A DNA stretch of 64,000 nucleotides from Trinickia fusca (GCF_003628145.1 NZ_RBZV01000002.1:124001-188000); one strand, 5' to 3'. Numbered from the stretch's first letter, positions 16,462 to 25,729 are shown. The notes: generated by a model not told the origin, from the letters alone. Numbers and translations are program-made.

Positions 16462-17727
16462 TTATCTCCCAATTGCCATCCACCAAATATAGTCTGTCGC
16501 CCACAAGCTGTTTGATGTGCCAAAATTTCCTATCTCAAACTGACTTAGGCTAATCACGCCAATTCGGCCGCTGTTAACACTTGTTGGATTAGAAACTGTC
16601 GCGCTTACGTTATAAACGGCGGCAGGGAACGCAATAGGAAAGGGGTAAGTCAGCATGCCCGAATTTGAACCCGGATTCCCCCCCCACTGAATGATCAGCC
16701 CGCTCGGCAGCTTTTGATAGCCGTTGGAGCCAAGCGACGAGCCGAAAAGTGGCGAATACTGCAACTGCGCAGCGCCAGCCCAGACAATCCAACCACCATT
16801 AGTCCCGCCGCCACTAGTTCCGAACATGACAAACTGCATGGAGTCGCCATTTGAAATGGACACAGATGGCAATGCCAAATTATTTGGAAAAATTTTGTCC
16901 GATCCTGATGGAACGACAGTGACCGCAGAACCACAGCCGTTATAGACGGTAAAGGCGGTCCCGAGTGGAACGCTCGTCGACGATGGGAGTGTTACATTCC
17001 CAGAAAACCCCAACGGCAAGTCTATAATTTGGCCAGCATTCGATGCGGACAGTACCAATCCGCCCCCCGTGCTCTGCTGCAAGACCCCTGACATATTGCC
17101 GAGCGTTCGCTGCACGAACGCCGTCGTCGCAAGCTTCGTACCGTTGTCGAACTGCGGCGGCGTCACCCCATACGATGCCACCGCCAACTGACTCGCCCCG
17201 CCGCTGCATTCGATCAGTACATAGGCCCCCGCACCCGAGCTCAACGTCGGGTTCCAATACACGAGTGCATTGCCCTTGGCCACCAGCTCGCCGCCTTGCA
17301 GCGGCGCATGCGCAGCGCCCACGAGCGGATAAGCCGTACCAGTCGTGTTCAACGTCGACGCACCCGTATTGGTATTCGCCACCTCGAACCAGAACGGCGC
17401 CCAAGGAATGGGCGCGGCAAGCGCCGGAGAGAACGCGACAACGCACGCATTCGCCATCCCCGTGTCGATGCCCACATTGGCAACGCCCTGCTGCGTCAGC
17501 GCCTTGACTGCCGTCACCACCTGGTTATAAGCGGTCTTGCTAGGCGACAGCCCCGCCGCCTTCACAACGTTGATCAGCTCGAGCATGACCGCGTTCATAT
17601 AGTCGGCTGACAGAATCGTCGCCGCCTGTCCCGTGCTGGGGCTACCGTTCGTGAAGTAGCCCGGCGTGCCCGCCGCAGCGGGCGTCGGAAGCGTCGCCAC
17701 GCAGGTCGGATCGTCATATTGATACAT
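16462..17727 (-). CDS. tail fibre protein, first cassette
   Basis: A 421-residue fibre. The N-terminal 208 residues form the attachment part shared with the fibre at 14218. A distinct C-terminal part follows: a small beta-rich segment GGGLVLSASNAGQIIDLPLG (about 222-241), then a Gly/Asn-rich tip ending in WATDYIWWMAIGR. It lies after the gp48-like baseplate gene, where Mu carries its fibre gene S. The variable tip is expected to recognise a receptor different from that of the second fibre. Confidence 0.85.
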   Translation of the reverse strand: MYQYDDPTCVATLPTPAAAGTPGYFTNGSPSTGQAATILSADYMNAVMLELINVVKAAGLSPSKTAYNQVVTAVKALTQQGVANVGIDTGMANACVVAFSPALAAPIPWAPFWFEVANTNTGASTLNTTGTAYPLVGAAHAPLQGGELVAKGNALVYWNPTLSSGAGAYVLIECSGGASQLAVASYGVTPPQFDNGTKLATTAFVQRTLGNMSGVLQQSTGGGLVLSASNAGQIIDLPLGFSGNVTLPSSTSVPLGTAFTVYNGCGSAVTVVPSGSDKIFPNNLALPSVSISNGDSMQFVMFGTSGGGTNGGWIVWAGAAQLQYSPLFGSSLGSNGYQKLPSGLIIQWGGNPGSNSGMLTYPFPIAFPAAVYNVSATVSNPTSVNSGRIGVISLSQFEIGNFGTSNSLWATDYIWWMAIGR

Positions 17728-17805
17728 TCGTGCCTCAATGAATGAAGTTAAGGAGGGGCTGCGCGATGCGGTGGATCGACAGCAAAGCGCAGCGGAGGAC
17801 GTACC

Positions 17806-18399
17806 TCAGTAAGCGAAGTTAAGAATCGTGTGCGCGGGCTGTACCTCGCGGAGCTCGCATTCGAGTACCGCATTGCCCCAACTCGCCAGCGCCTGCCCCA
17901 TGCAGGCATGCCCGATGCTGAAGTAGGTGATCGTGACGGGCGGCGCATTGAGCTGCCACGCGTAGGCCCAGTCCTGCGTGCCGAGTTGTGCACCCATGGC
18001 CTGCTGGCCCACGCGGAACGGCGTGAACTCGGTGACCGTCACGTTGTAGCCAAGCGTGCCCGCGTAGCCGATGTAGTACGGCGCCGATTGCCCGCCGCTG
18101 TTGACGAGCCGCGTGACCACCTGGTTCTGCCGGCCCTGCAGCGTCGGCGACGCGCCGGCGCACGGGTCGGGCAAGTTCAGCGCCGCTTCCCACTCAGGCA
18201 GCAGATCGACACTCGTCGCCGGAAACGCGTCCACGAGCAGATAGTTGTTCGCCTGCGTGTGCCGCGTCCATGTCGGCGCCAGGCCCTCGACCACCTGCGT
18301 CATCACCGACGACGAATCACGCGGCCAAGCCAGCCCACGCGGCATCAACGCCTGCAGCGTATCGACGAAATCCGAGGTTTGATAGTTGGGCGCGGCCAT
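17806..18399 (-). CDS. YmfQ-family baseplate protein (Mu gp48-like)
   Basis: A 197-residue protein of the DUF2313/YmfQ family. The N-terminus has LQALMPRGLAWPRD, followed by LLPEWEAALNLPDPC, both signatures of this family. The C-terminal WQLNAPPVTITYFSIGHACMG segment, with its Cys residues, is also typical. In Mu-like phages it sits in the baseplate rim and connects the fibres. It starts where the baseplate J-like gene stops (adjacent bases), so translation is coupled. Confidence 0.88.
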   Translation of the reverse strand: MAAPNYQTSDFVDTLQALMPRGLAWPRDSSSVMTQVVEGLAPTWTRHTQANNYLLVDAFPATSVDLLPEWEAALNLPDPCAGASPTLQGRQNQVVTRLVNSGGQSAPYYIGYAGTLGYNVTVTEFTPFRVGQQAMGAQLGTQDWAYAWQLNAPPVTITYFSIGHACMGQALASWGNAVLECELREVQPAHTILNFAY

Positions 18400-19557
18400 T
18401 TACGGGAGCCAGGTAATGGTGCCGAGCACCGGGAGCTGCCCCGTCGTGCCGACGATGTTTGCCGTGGGAGCCGTGATGACGAAGCCGTCGGTTCCCGAGA
18501 TCGCCGCGATGGCGGAGTTGATGTACGACAGGTCGACTACGCCGTTCTGTCCCGTCGTCGTACCGAGCGGCGAGCCGTACATCGCGAAGATGCCGGAGAT
18601 CGCCGATGCGATCAGCGCCTTGGTCGCTGCCGAAAAGTTCGACGAGCCCGTGATCGTGAAAGGGACCGCCTGCTGCGTCGGCGCACAGACGTACACAAGC
18701 GCCGTTGCCGGCCGCAAGGGATAGATCCAGTTCGCCACCGTCAGCTGATCGCCGGTAGCCTGCGTGCCGCGAGATTCGGCCGTCGCCACACCATTCACGC
18801 CCTGCGGAAAACCACCGTTGGCTGCTTCAGCTGCGTCGAACATCGGATAGACGACGACGGTCCCCGCACCGAAGCCCATCGGATTGCACCACGCACGCGT
18901 CACGCCGTTGACCTGAAGCGCCCAGCTCACATAGTCCTTTTGTGCCCCGCCTTGCGGTACGTTCTGATACGCGAGCAACATGCGCGAGCGCAGACTGTCA
19001 TCTGTTTCGACGTCGGCACCACCCGTGAATGCGGTCGATACCGAGCCCGTCGAGTTGATACCAGCGATCGCCGTACCAAGCGTCATCGCGGTGCCCACGG
19101 CGCAATTGCCGAACGCGCCCGTCAGTCCGTCGGGATCGGCATTCGCCACGGCGCTAACGGTAACCGTGCCGCCTACAACCGTGGCGGCCGAGGTCGTCGT
19201 GTAGCCGACGCCATCACCACGCACGAGCGGCGTACCGCTCGGCAGTGCGATGCCGGTCGTGCCGGAGAACGTCACCTGCCCCGGCGTCGATGCACCAGCC
19301 TGCGTCGCCGGCTCGCGAAACACATTCTTCAGCGCGGCCCAGGCTTCGAGAAACTCGTCGCTGGCCGTGAATGGGTTCGACTGCTTCGCGACCCAGTCCG
19401 TATAGCCATATTGCAATTGCGCGAGGCCGGCCAGCGCGGAGCCCAGCACATTCAGGCTGGAAAAACGCAGCAGTGGATCGGAGCCCGCGGCGCTGGCCTG
19501 CAAATCGGCTGCGACTTGTCCGCGCAGCTGCGTCAATGTCGGTCGTGGATAAGGCAT
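18400..19557 (-). CDS. baseplate J-like protein (Mu gp47-like)
   Basis: A 385-residue baseplate wedge protein. The N-terminus MPYPRPTLTQLRGQVAADLQ is standard for baseplate J/gp47. The core has NPFTASDEFLEAWAALKNVFR, the beta-sandwich region TGIALPSGTPLVRGDG, then ETDDSLRSRMLLAYQNVPQGG and the DYVSWALQVNGVTRAWC block. It forms the wedges that trigger sheath contraction. It starts one base after the gp46 stop. Confidence 0.92.
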   Translation of the reverse strand: MPYPRPTLTQLRGQVAADLQASAAGSDPLLRFSSLNVLGSALAGLAQLQYGYTDWVAKQSNPFTASDEFLEAWAALKNVFREPATQAGASTPGQVTFSGTTGIALPSGTPLVRGDGVGYTTTSAATVVGGTVTVSAVANADPDGLTGAFGNCAVGTAMTLGTAIAGINSTGSVSTAFTGGADVETDDSLRSRMLLAYQNVPQGGAQKDYVSWALQVNGVTRAWCNPMGFGAGTVVVYPMFDAAEAANGGFPQGVNGVATAESRGTQATGDQLTVANWIYPLRPATALVYVCAPTQQAVPFTITGSSNFSAATKALIASAISGIFAMYGSPLGTTTGQNGVVDLSYINSAIAAISGTDGFVITAPTANIVGTTGQLPVLGTITWLP

Positions 19558-19558
19558 A

Positions 19559-20002
19559 TCAGTTCATCCCCTGCCAGGCCCACGTATAGCGGCCTGTCGT
19601 CAATAAGGTGCCGTCCTGCTTGTAGGCAATGATCTGCGCGCCGAGCACGCCGCGGCTGACCCACTGCGTCCGGATGTCGAAACCCGCCACTACGCCGTCG
19701 TCGATGAGCCAGCGCAGCGCCTCGGCGATGTAGTCGTAAGCGCGCTGAAGCGTCTCGCGTGTTTGCTTCGCACGACTGAGCAACCAGATGCGCGAACCGA
19801 TCGGCAAGTCGTCGTCGGCCCACCAGCCGCGCGGATCGTTGGTGCCGTCGGGAATCACATCGTCGGGCTGAGCGATTCGGTCAGTGAACAGACTGATCAG
19901 AATCGCGGTCTCGAGATCGTCGCCCGTTGCGAGAACGGGACCGTCCAAGGTCCAATCGCCGCGGCGATGCGCGGCGTCCCATGAAATCGTGATGTCGGCC
20001 AT
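19559..20002 (-). CDS. phage gp46-like baseplate protein (T4 gp25 class)
   Basis: A 147-residue protein of the phage GP46 family, starting MADITISWDAAHRRGDW. The central ETAILISLFTDRIAQPDDVIPDG and GWWADD segments are characteristic. It corresponds to Mu gpW/gp46 and functionally to T4 gp25, the baseplate piece that seeds sheath assembly. An upstream extension of ten residues would run into the terminator hairpin, so the ATG at 20000-20002 is chosen. Confidence 0.85.
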   Translation of the reverse strand: MADITISWDAAHRRGDWTLDGPVLATGDDLETAILISLFTDRIAQPDDVIPDGTNDPRGWWADDDLPIGSRIWLLSRAKQTRETLQRAYDYIAEALRWLIDDGVVAGFDIRTQWVSRGVLGAQIIAYKQDGTLLTTGRYTWAWQGMN

Positions 20003-20014
20003 GTCCGTGAGTAC

Positions 20015-20040
20015 AAAAAAAGCCCGCATCAAGCGGGCTT
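20015..20040 (-). terminator. intrinsic terminator between gp45 and gp46 genes
   Basis: Perfect 8-bp stem AAGCCCGC/GCGGGCTT with loop ATCAA. On the minus strand it is followed by about seven U residues. It lies 12 bp upstream of the gp46-like start, inside an operon that must be transcribed through it to make baseplates. Strong termination here without antitermination would deplete gp46-48 and the fibres. Confidence 0.75.
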
Positions 20041-20065
20041 GTCATAGATCGGGGGGCCGGCCGCG

Positions 20066-20707
20066 TCACATCGTCGGACTCGGCGTGCCCGTAGTCGTCG
20101 TCCCGTTGCCGGGCTGCACATTCGGCACCGGATGCTCGTGTGCGTCGTAGTCGGCGCGCATGATCTTCATCGTGGCCGAATTGCTGCCGGAGTTGTCCTG
20201 GATGTCGCCGCTCGCCGCCACCAGCGGTGCCTGAAAGTTCGCCCCGCCCGGCGCGACGACATTGAACTTGCCGCCGCAGTTCACGGTGAAATCCCCCGAG
20301 CAATTGACCGTGACGTTCCTCGCCTGATTGACGACGATGTCCTGCCCCTGCGCCGTCACCACGATGCCGCCCGAGGCCGTCAGATAAATCTGCTTGCCGT
20401 CCTGGCTGTAGAGCATCGACTCACCGGCCTTGAGGCCCGTCGGCCGCGACGGCTGATGATTCGTCGCGACGACCGCGCCCACCGACTGGTCGCCGGCCAC
20501 ATGCAGCACCAGGGCGTCGGAGCCGATCGGTGGATTCGAGGTGAATCCGAACTCGGGCACACGCAGTCGGTTGTCGGCCGTCACCAAGCCGCTCATGCGC
20601 ACCTGCATCTGCTGCACGGGCCCCGAGTCGTCGACGAACGTCACGCGGCCACGTCCGAACAGTCCGCGCACACGCAGGAACAGCCGCTCGATCGCTGTCG
20701 AATCCAT
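20066..20707 (-). CDS. baseplate assembly protein V / central spike (Mu gp45-like)
   Basis: A 213-residue protein of the gpV/gp45 spike family. An N-terminal OB-like domain (about 1-95, including RVTFVDDSGPVQQMQVRM) is followed by a C-terminal beta-helix of short repeats (GGIVVTAQGQDIVVNQARNV, then VNCSGDFTVNCGGKFNV). It ends in a His/Pro tail, where a metal-binding spike tip often sits (HEHPVPNVQPGNG). It punctures the outer membrane at contraction. Its start overlaps the gp44 stop by one base (TAATG). Confidence 0.88.
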   Translation of the reverse strand: MDSTAIERLFLRVRGLFGRGRVTFVDDSGPVQQMQVRMSGLVTADNRLRVPEFGFTSNPPIGSDALVLHVAGDQSVGAVVATNHQPSRPTGLKAGESMLYSQDGKQIYLTASGGIVVTAQGQDIVVNQARNVTVNCSGDFTVNCGGKFNVVAPGGANFQAPLVAASGDIQDNSGSNSATMKIMRADYDAHEHPVPNVQPGNGTTTTGTPSPTM

Positions 20708-21870
20708 TAGTTCACCTTCTTATCTTGTCTTCGGGTTGGCGGCTTCTGTGTCGGATCTTGAAGGAATGCCTCGGGCGGCATGATGACGAGCTCGGCGCTC
20801 GTGCCATTGTTATCGCGTCGGTACGTCACTTCCGAAATGAGCCATGTCTTGGGCTCGAGCTTCAGACTCGGCAACTCGATCGACACGAGCGTGTTCGGCG
20901 TCCACAGCACACCGTTCGCATCGCGCCAGCTGCCGACCGTCACGCTGACCTGCTGCGAGCGCCCCTTGCGGCGCGCCAGCTCCCAGTTCACGCGCTGCTT
21001 GGCGACCTGTGCCCCGCCACTCGCGTTCTCCGCGACGATCGCCCGATAGCGAAAACGCGGTACCTCCGGGTCCTTTACCGATGCCTTGACGTTGCCGGCA
21101 TCGCCAGTCTCCTTCAGCGTGTCGAGGCCGTGATAGACCGCGTCGTAATCGGAAAAACGCGTGTCCATCGTCCACGTCAGCGACGCGGCTTGCACATTCA
21201 CCCCTTCCTTTAACGTACCAGAAGCCGTTGGCGTCGTACCTGCCGCCTTTGTGCTGCTGCCGCTGCTACCGGTGCTGTTGCCCTCGCCATCGTTACCGCC
21301 GTTGCTGCCGCTCGCGAGCACGAGGTTGCCGTTCACGTCGTCGAACAACAGCAGACCTCGATAGCGGCAGACTCGCTCGAGCACGTCGTAGATCGACTCG
21401 CCAGGCGAGATGTTCGTCTGCGCGATCGGCTCACCGACGTTCGTGCCGTTGAGCACACTCACTTCCACGCCATATGCCTTGCATAAGAGCTTGGCAATAT
21501 CGGGCACAGTGAGCTTGGGAAGTTGATGGTTCGTCCAATGCGCCGAGCAGTCGACGATGTCTTGGCACTTGCTGCGCCCCGAAACCGAGATCGTGTGATC
21601 GCGTCCGCTATAGGCCGGCTGATAGCGGTCGATGTAGCCGGTCAGCACGAGGTCGTTGCCGAGAAACACCTGGCAAGCGTCACCGGGCTGCACGAGCAGA
21701 TCGGCTGCGCCCGGGTATAGCTCGGTGAACGAAATGTCGAAACTCGACGGGCAACGCTCGATCCCCCGTTGCACGCGCACGCTCGTCCATCCGCTGATGT
21801 TGCGCGAGTTCGTCACGCCGCTATTGCCGGGCGTGCTGGTCCCCACCGTCAAGCGTAGTTCGTCGGTCAT
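20707..21870 (-). CDS. baseplate hub protein (Mu gp44 / gpP, late-control D-like)
   Basis: A 387-residue protein of the phage baseplate hub family (Mu gpP, P2 gpD). The N-terminus is MTDELRLTVGTSTPGNSGVT. Typical blocks are SGWTSVRVQRGIERCPSSFD, PGDACQVFLGNDLVLTGYID and VSGRSKCQDIVDCSA, followed by GESIYDVLERVCRYRGLLLF. It caps the tube and holds the spike. A Ser/Gly/Thr-rich insert near residues 205-230 is a flexible loop. Confidence 0.9.
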   Translation of the reverse strand: MTDELRLTVGTSTPGNSGVTNSRNISGWTSVRVQRGIERCPSSFDISFTELYPGAADLLVQPGDACQVFLGNDLVLTGYIDRYQPAYSGRDHTISVSGRSKCQDIVDCSAHWTNHQLPKLTVPDIAKLLCKAYGVEVSVLNGTNVGEPIAQTNISPGESIYDVLERVCRYRGLLLFDDVNGNLVLASGSNGGNDGEGNSTGSSGSSTKAAGTTPTASGTLKEGVNVQAASLTWTMDTRFSDYDAVYHGLDTLKETGDAGNVKASVKDPEVPRFRYRAIVAENASGGAQVAKQRVNWELARRKGRSQQVSVTVGSWRDANGVLWTPNTLVSIELPSLKLEPKTWLISEVTYRRDNNGTSAELVIMPPEAFLQDPTQKPPTRRQDKKVN

Positions 21871-21913
21871 GCACTGCTACTCCATGATGAAGACGACGCG
21901 CTGACGCGCCGCC

Positions 21914-23392
21914 CTAACTGGCCAGCGCGTCGAACGTCGTCGGGCAAAATGCCGGGTGAATCGGCTCGATCTGCTGCACGAGACCGGGCTCGCGTGACGG
22001 ATCGCGATAGATACGCGTCGCCAGCACGAGCGACGGCAGCGAGGCCTGAAAGCTGAACGTCGCGACAGCCGCCAGGTCGGCACCGCGCGAGCCGAGATCG
22101 GCCACGACCGCTTGCCGCAGCCCGCGCAGCGCCTGATACGTGTTGTCGTCGCCCGTGTCGCCCGCCGTCGCGATCTCCGTATCGATGAGCGCAAGCGCCG
22201 ACGACAGCACGGCGGTCGCATCGTCGCGCGAGGACGGCTGGTACGTCGTCAGGGTCACGGCGAGCTGGGCGAGCGCAACGCGGCGAAACAGCGCGGCCGA
22301 CGCCACTTGCATGTCGGCCATTGCCTCGCCGATCGGGCCCGGCGTCGTGACCGGCGTCGGCGTGTACTGCGCCAGGTTGCTGACCATGCGCACGGCATCG
22401 GCCGGATCGTTCGCGGCAGCGGCTACGGCCGACACGAGCGTCTGTGCGGCCGAGCCGAACGTCTCGGCATCGCTCGGGTTGGCCGCAGCCGCCCGCAAGA
22501 TTGCGCCCGCCGAAATCACGGTATTGCGCGTGGCCGTGGCAGCCCCGAGCAAGTCCGTGACCGTCTTATCGATCTGCGCCGGAAAGTTCGAACCGGCGAA
22601 GCCGTTGTTGCCGCCGCCGAAAAGCCGCCCGAAATCGCCTACCAGCGTCGACACCGAGCCGATCACGCGCTTGACGTCATTGACGACCTTCATGGCCCTG
22701 TCGTACCAGGCGCGCGCCGTCTGGAGGTTTTTCTGGATGACCTCCGCGCCATACTTGATCTTGTCCTCCGTCTTGCGGACGAAGTCCTGGACGGCGGCCA
22801 CCCAGGCCCACTTCGCGTGTTCGTGAACGTCATCTTGCTTGGCCGGCGCTGGCTTCGGATACTGCTCTTTACCCGACACGGTCAACGACAGACGGAACGA
22901 GAACACGCCGCCCAGGTCGGCGCGCTCTTCGATGTCGATGCTCAGGCATACGACGTTCTCGATCGTGCCGAGCGTCGGGTGCACCAGCTTGGCCGGCCCA
23001 CCCTTTTCGCACGCGTCCAACAACGCGTTGCGCTGCGCGTTGGCTTGGCCGCCCCCGGTGACCGCATCGTCTTCGACGAGAAAACCCTGTACTTCGAACT
23101 GCCGGGCCTTCTTGCCGAGGTCTTCGACCCAGACATCGTCGCGGAACGGGTAGTCGTGCACCGCCGTCTTGCGTCCCGCTGTCGTGCGGACCGATTCGAC
23201 AGCGAACGGCACGCCCGCGAAGCTGGCCTTCTGCAGCAAATCGCGCCAGGTTTTAGGCGAAAGATCTTGGCCGATCGTGCCGTTGGCGATCGCGTTCGTG
23301 AGCCTACCGATGCTGCCCACGACGCTCGTCGTCTCGTTCGCGAGTGCGCCGACCTTGCCTGCGGTGGATATTGCGTTGTCGATGATGTTCAC
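21914..23392 (-). CDS. DNA circularisation N-terminal domain protein (Mu gp43 / gpN-like)
   Basis: A 492-residue tail/baseplate protein. The N-terminal DNA_circ_N domain is clear: TWRDLLQKASFAGVPFAVES, DDVWVEDLGKKARQFEVQGF, followed by NALLDACEKGGPAKLVHPTLG. The rest is helical. In Mu, gpN is a distal tail protein joining tube and baseplate; the family name comes from an old annotation and does not mean that it acts on DNA. The start is a GTG at 23390-23392 overlapping the tape-measure stop. Confidence 0.88.
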   Translation of the reverse strand: MNIIDNAISTAGKVGALANETTSVVGSIGRLTNAIANGTIGQDLSPKTWRDLLQKASFAGVPFAVESVRTTAGRKTAVHDYPFRDDVWVEDLGKKARQFEVQGFLVEDDAVTGGGQANAQRNALLDACEKGGPAKLVHPTLGTIENVVCLSIDIEERADLGGVFSFRLSLTVSGKEQYPKPAPAKQDDVHEHAKWAWVAAVQDFVRKTEDKIKYGAEVIQKNLQTARAWYDRAMKVVNDVKRVIGSVSTLVGDFGRLFGGGNNGFAGSNFPAQIDKTVTDLLGAATATRNTVISAGAILRAAAANPSDAETFGSAAQTLVSAVAAAANDPADAVRMVSNLAQYTPTPVTTPGPIGEAMADMQVASAALFRRVALAQLAVTLTTYQPSSRDDATAVLSSALALIDTEIATAGDTGDDNTYQALRGLRQAVVADLGSRGADLAAVATFSFQASLPSLVLATRIYRDPSREPGLVQQIEPIHPAFCPTTFDALAS

Positions 23393-25260
23393 GGCAATCC
23401 CCTCATATCGCCGCCCATGGCGTAGTTGATTTTGGTCGGGAAATGCGCGCCCGATGGCGAGCGTGCTTCGACGCGGGTGCCCGCGGGGACGTTGTCGAAG
23501 GTCACGCGTAGCGCGACTTCGCCTGCAGGCCGTGCGACCGTAGCCGCCGGAGCGTTGCCGATTGGCCAGGCCGGTGCTGTACCTGACAGCGGCGACTGCA
23601 CAGGCGCCCCCTGAGGCGCGACAGGACCGAGCGGCCGTCGACCAGTCAACAACAGTCCCGACGGGCCAATGCCGAGCAAGCTCTCATTGAATGCCGCCTC
23701 GGCGCCCCCAGTACCTTGCCGCTTCGCGTTGAGCATGTCGCGGTAAGGCTTTGTCGTGCCGAACATCGTTTGGTCCGCGGCATAGCCGGCGTTTGAGTCG
23801 GGCGCGAGTTGTCCGGCTTGCGGCTTGCTTGCCGGCGCTTTCCCGTCTTGCGCCTGACTTGCCTTGAGCATCTGCGCAATTTCGTCGTTGGACTTACCGG
23901 ATGCCTTGGCCAACAGCGCCTGCACAAAATCGCCCAACGGAAGATGAGCCGACGCAGCGAGCCATTGCCCCCCGCGCACGTCGTCGGCTCCCTTCGCGAC
24001 GTTGGTGTCAGGCAGCCCTGCCCATTTCGCGACTTTCAACGCTCCCCAAGATAGCCCCGCGACAAGTGCTACCGGTGCTAACAACGGCGCCATGGCCGCG
24101 ATGACCTCCGGCAGCACGGTGGCCGCCAGCGAAGTCAGCATGCCGATCAGCGATGACGCGCCAGCGATCAGGCCGGAAAACGAAATCGCCGGCAGCACAG
24201 CGGTCACCAGCGACGTCAAAGCGCCGATCAGCTTCAGCGCACTGGCGATCGGGCCAGCGAACGAAATCGCAGCAATCGCAATAGCGACGCCCTTTGCCCC
24301 ACCTAAAGCGTTGTACACGCTGCTGGCCATCCCCCCGATCTTGTCCCAGTCGAGGTTCGACATCCAGTTGACGAACTTCTGGACGGCCGTCGCGATCTGG
24401 TCTGCGATCTGGGCACGGTTCGCATCGAACCACTGCGCGAGCTTCTTGACGACCGGATCGAGCACCGGCATCAGCGCAAAGCCAATGCGATTGCCGAGAT
24501 CCTCGACCGACTCGGTGAGCTTGTCGACGTCGTCATTGAAGTCCTTCGCTCGCGCGACCTCCTCCGAAGTCGGCACCAGCCCGCGTCGATACGCCTCCGC
24601 CTTGTCTTCGTTCCACGTTCCCTGCTGCATCATCGGCAGCCAATCTGCCGTGCCGGTCTTCTCTGCAGCGTCGCGCTGGTCCACGACGTTCGGCATCCGA
24701 TGTATCGAAGTCATCAAACGCTGCTGCGTCGTCAGATAGTCGATCGAGCCGTCGCGATTGTGCGCGGTGCGAACATGAAGCTTGCGCATCATGGCGGCGG
24801 TCTCCGGTGCTTCGCCGTGCGCCGCTGCGCGAATCGCATCCTGCGACTTCGACATGCCGTCGTCGAACTCCTTCGTCGTCATGCCGGCCGCCTTCGCCGC
24901 CGCATGCCACGCTGCCAGCGACTGCGTGTTCATGCCGATCTTGCGTGACGCCAAGTCGAGATCGGCGCTGAATTTACCGAAGTCTTGCGCGAGCTTCGAG
25001 AGCCCGGATAGCGAAGTAAAGTCCTTGAGCCCCTCCAGGCCCGGAATCACGCCGACAATCTGCTCGCCCGCCTTCTTCGCGGCTTCGCCTATGCTCTTGA
25101 AGCCTTCCTTCAGCTTGTCGAGCCGGCTCGGCGCCTTCTCGCCAAGTTCGGTGACGCTGCCCGAAGCCTTCTCGACCGACCCGGTAATGTCCTCCACCAC
25201 GCCGGTCACGCTTTCGGCAGCGGCCACCACCCCATCGACGACCGCGTCTAATTCGCCCAT
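23389..25260 (-). CDS. tail tape measure protein (Mu gp42-like)
   Basis: A 623-residue, mostly helical protein with an acidic, Val-rich start (MGELDAVVDGVVAAAESVTG), coiled regions (about 35-250) and a hydrophobic stretch at about 320-420 that could insert in membranes. Position after the frameshifted chaperone gene, length and composition identify the tape measure. At about 0.15 nm per residue it predicts a tail near 90 nm, a usual size for R-type tailocins. Its first 13 bases overlap the frameshifted extension of the chaperone gene. Confidence 0.9.
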   Translation of the reverse strand: MGELDAVVDGVVAAAESVTGVVEDITGSVEKASGSVTELGEKAPSRLDKLKEGFKSIGEAAKKAGEQIVGVIPGLEGLKDFTSLSGLSKLAQDFGKFSADLDLASRKIGMNTQSLAAWHAAAKAAGMTTKEFDDGMSKSQDAIRAAAHGEAPETAAMMRKLHVRTAHNRDGSIDYLTTQQRLMTSIHRMPNVVDQRDAAEKTGTADWLPMMQQGTWNEDKAEAYRRGLVPTSEEVARAKDFNDDVDKLTESVEDLGNRIGFALMPVLDPVVKKLAQWFDANRAQIADQIATAVQKFVNWMSNLDWDKIGGMASSVYNALGGAKGVAIAIAAISFAGPIASALKLIGALTSLVTAVLPAISFSGLIAGASSLIGMLTSLAATVLPEVIAAMAPLLAPVALVAGLSWGALKVAKWAGLPDTNVAKGADDVRGGQWLAASAHLPLGDFVQALLAKASGKSNDEIAQMLKASQAQDGKAPASKPQAGQLAPDSNAGYAADQTMFGTTKPYRDMLNAKRQGTGGAEAAFNESLLGIGPSGLLLTGRRPLGPVAPQGAPVQSPLSGTAPAWPIGNAPAATVARPAGEVALRVTFDNVPAGTRVEARSPSGAHFPTKINYAMGGDMRGLP

Positions 25261-25729
25261 GCCGCCACCCCACCATCCATCGTTCGTTTAATAGCGGCGG
25301 CATACCGCGCGTACTCCCTGACCTCGCTCCATGTCAGTCGCTTGGTCTCGCTCGGTTGCCACCCCCAGAAGTATTCCGTCGCCTTGACGACGTGCTCCCA
25401 GGTTACTGGGAGCCCCCCGCGTTTCCCTCCGGATCGTCCTCGTCCGGCGGCGTGATGAACGCCACGAGGTACTGCTGCGCCTTATAGAAGTCACGCACGC
25501 CGACGCGCTCCATCACCGGCAGCGGCACATCCGCCACCGCCGAGATCAGAAACTTCATCGCGTCGACAGCGTTTTCCTTCTGCGTCTTCTTGATGAACTG
25601 ACTCAGCTGCGAAACGTTCGGCTCGCGCAACACGAGTTCCGTATAGGTCGTCGAGTCGTCGCCACCGCTCATGGTGATCGGCTGGCCCAGTTCGACAACG
25701 AGTTCGTCAGGAATGTCTCGCTTGCTCAT
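25248..25729 (-). CDS. tail assembly chaperone, long form made by -1 frameshift
   Basis: The zero-frame product is 108 residues (25403-25729; Mu gp41-like, starts MSKRDIPDELVVELGQ). Near its 3' end the heptamer G-GGG-GGC (25418-25412) is in the X-XXY-YYZ phase. After a -1 slip, reading continues for 54 codons from 25412 to a TAG at 25250-25248. The extension begins LPVTWEHVVKATEYFWGW and goes on to VREYARYAAAIKR, a protein-like sequence without its own ATG start. The long form would be about 160 residues. This matches the G/GT chaperone arrangement of long-tailed phages, placed as usual just before the tape measure. Its start overlaps the tube-protein stop. Confidence 0.85.
25412..25418 (-). 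promoter_or_regulatory. programmed -1 ribosomal frameshift site
   Basis: On the minus strand the bases read G-GGG-GGC, split by zero-frame codons as GCG GGG GGC. Slippage by one base keeps G-pairing for both tRNAs. The zero-frame stop TAA follows six bases downstream (25405-25403). The open -1 frame continues 54 codons to the tape-measure start. Confidence 0.8.

Noticed and set aside
13716-17727. Invertible fibre switch as in Mu (Gin/gix)
   Set aside because: The two cassettes are direct repeats, no inverted segment was seen, and no serine invertase gene is in the window.
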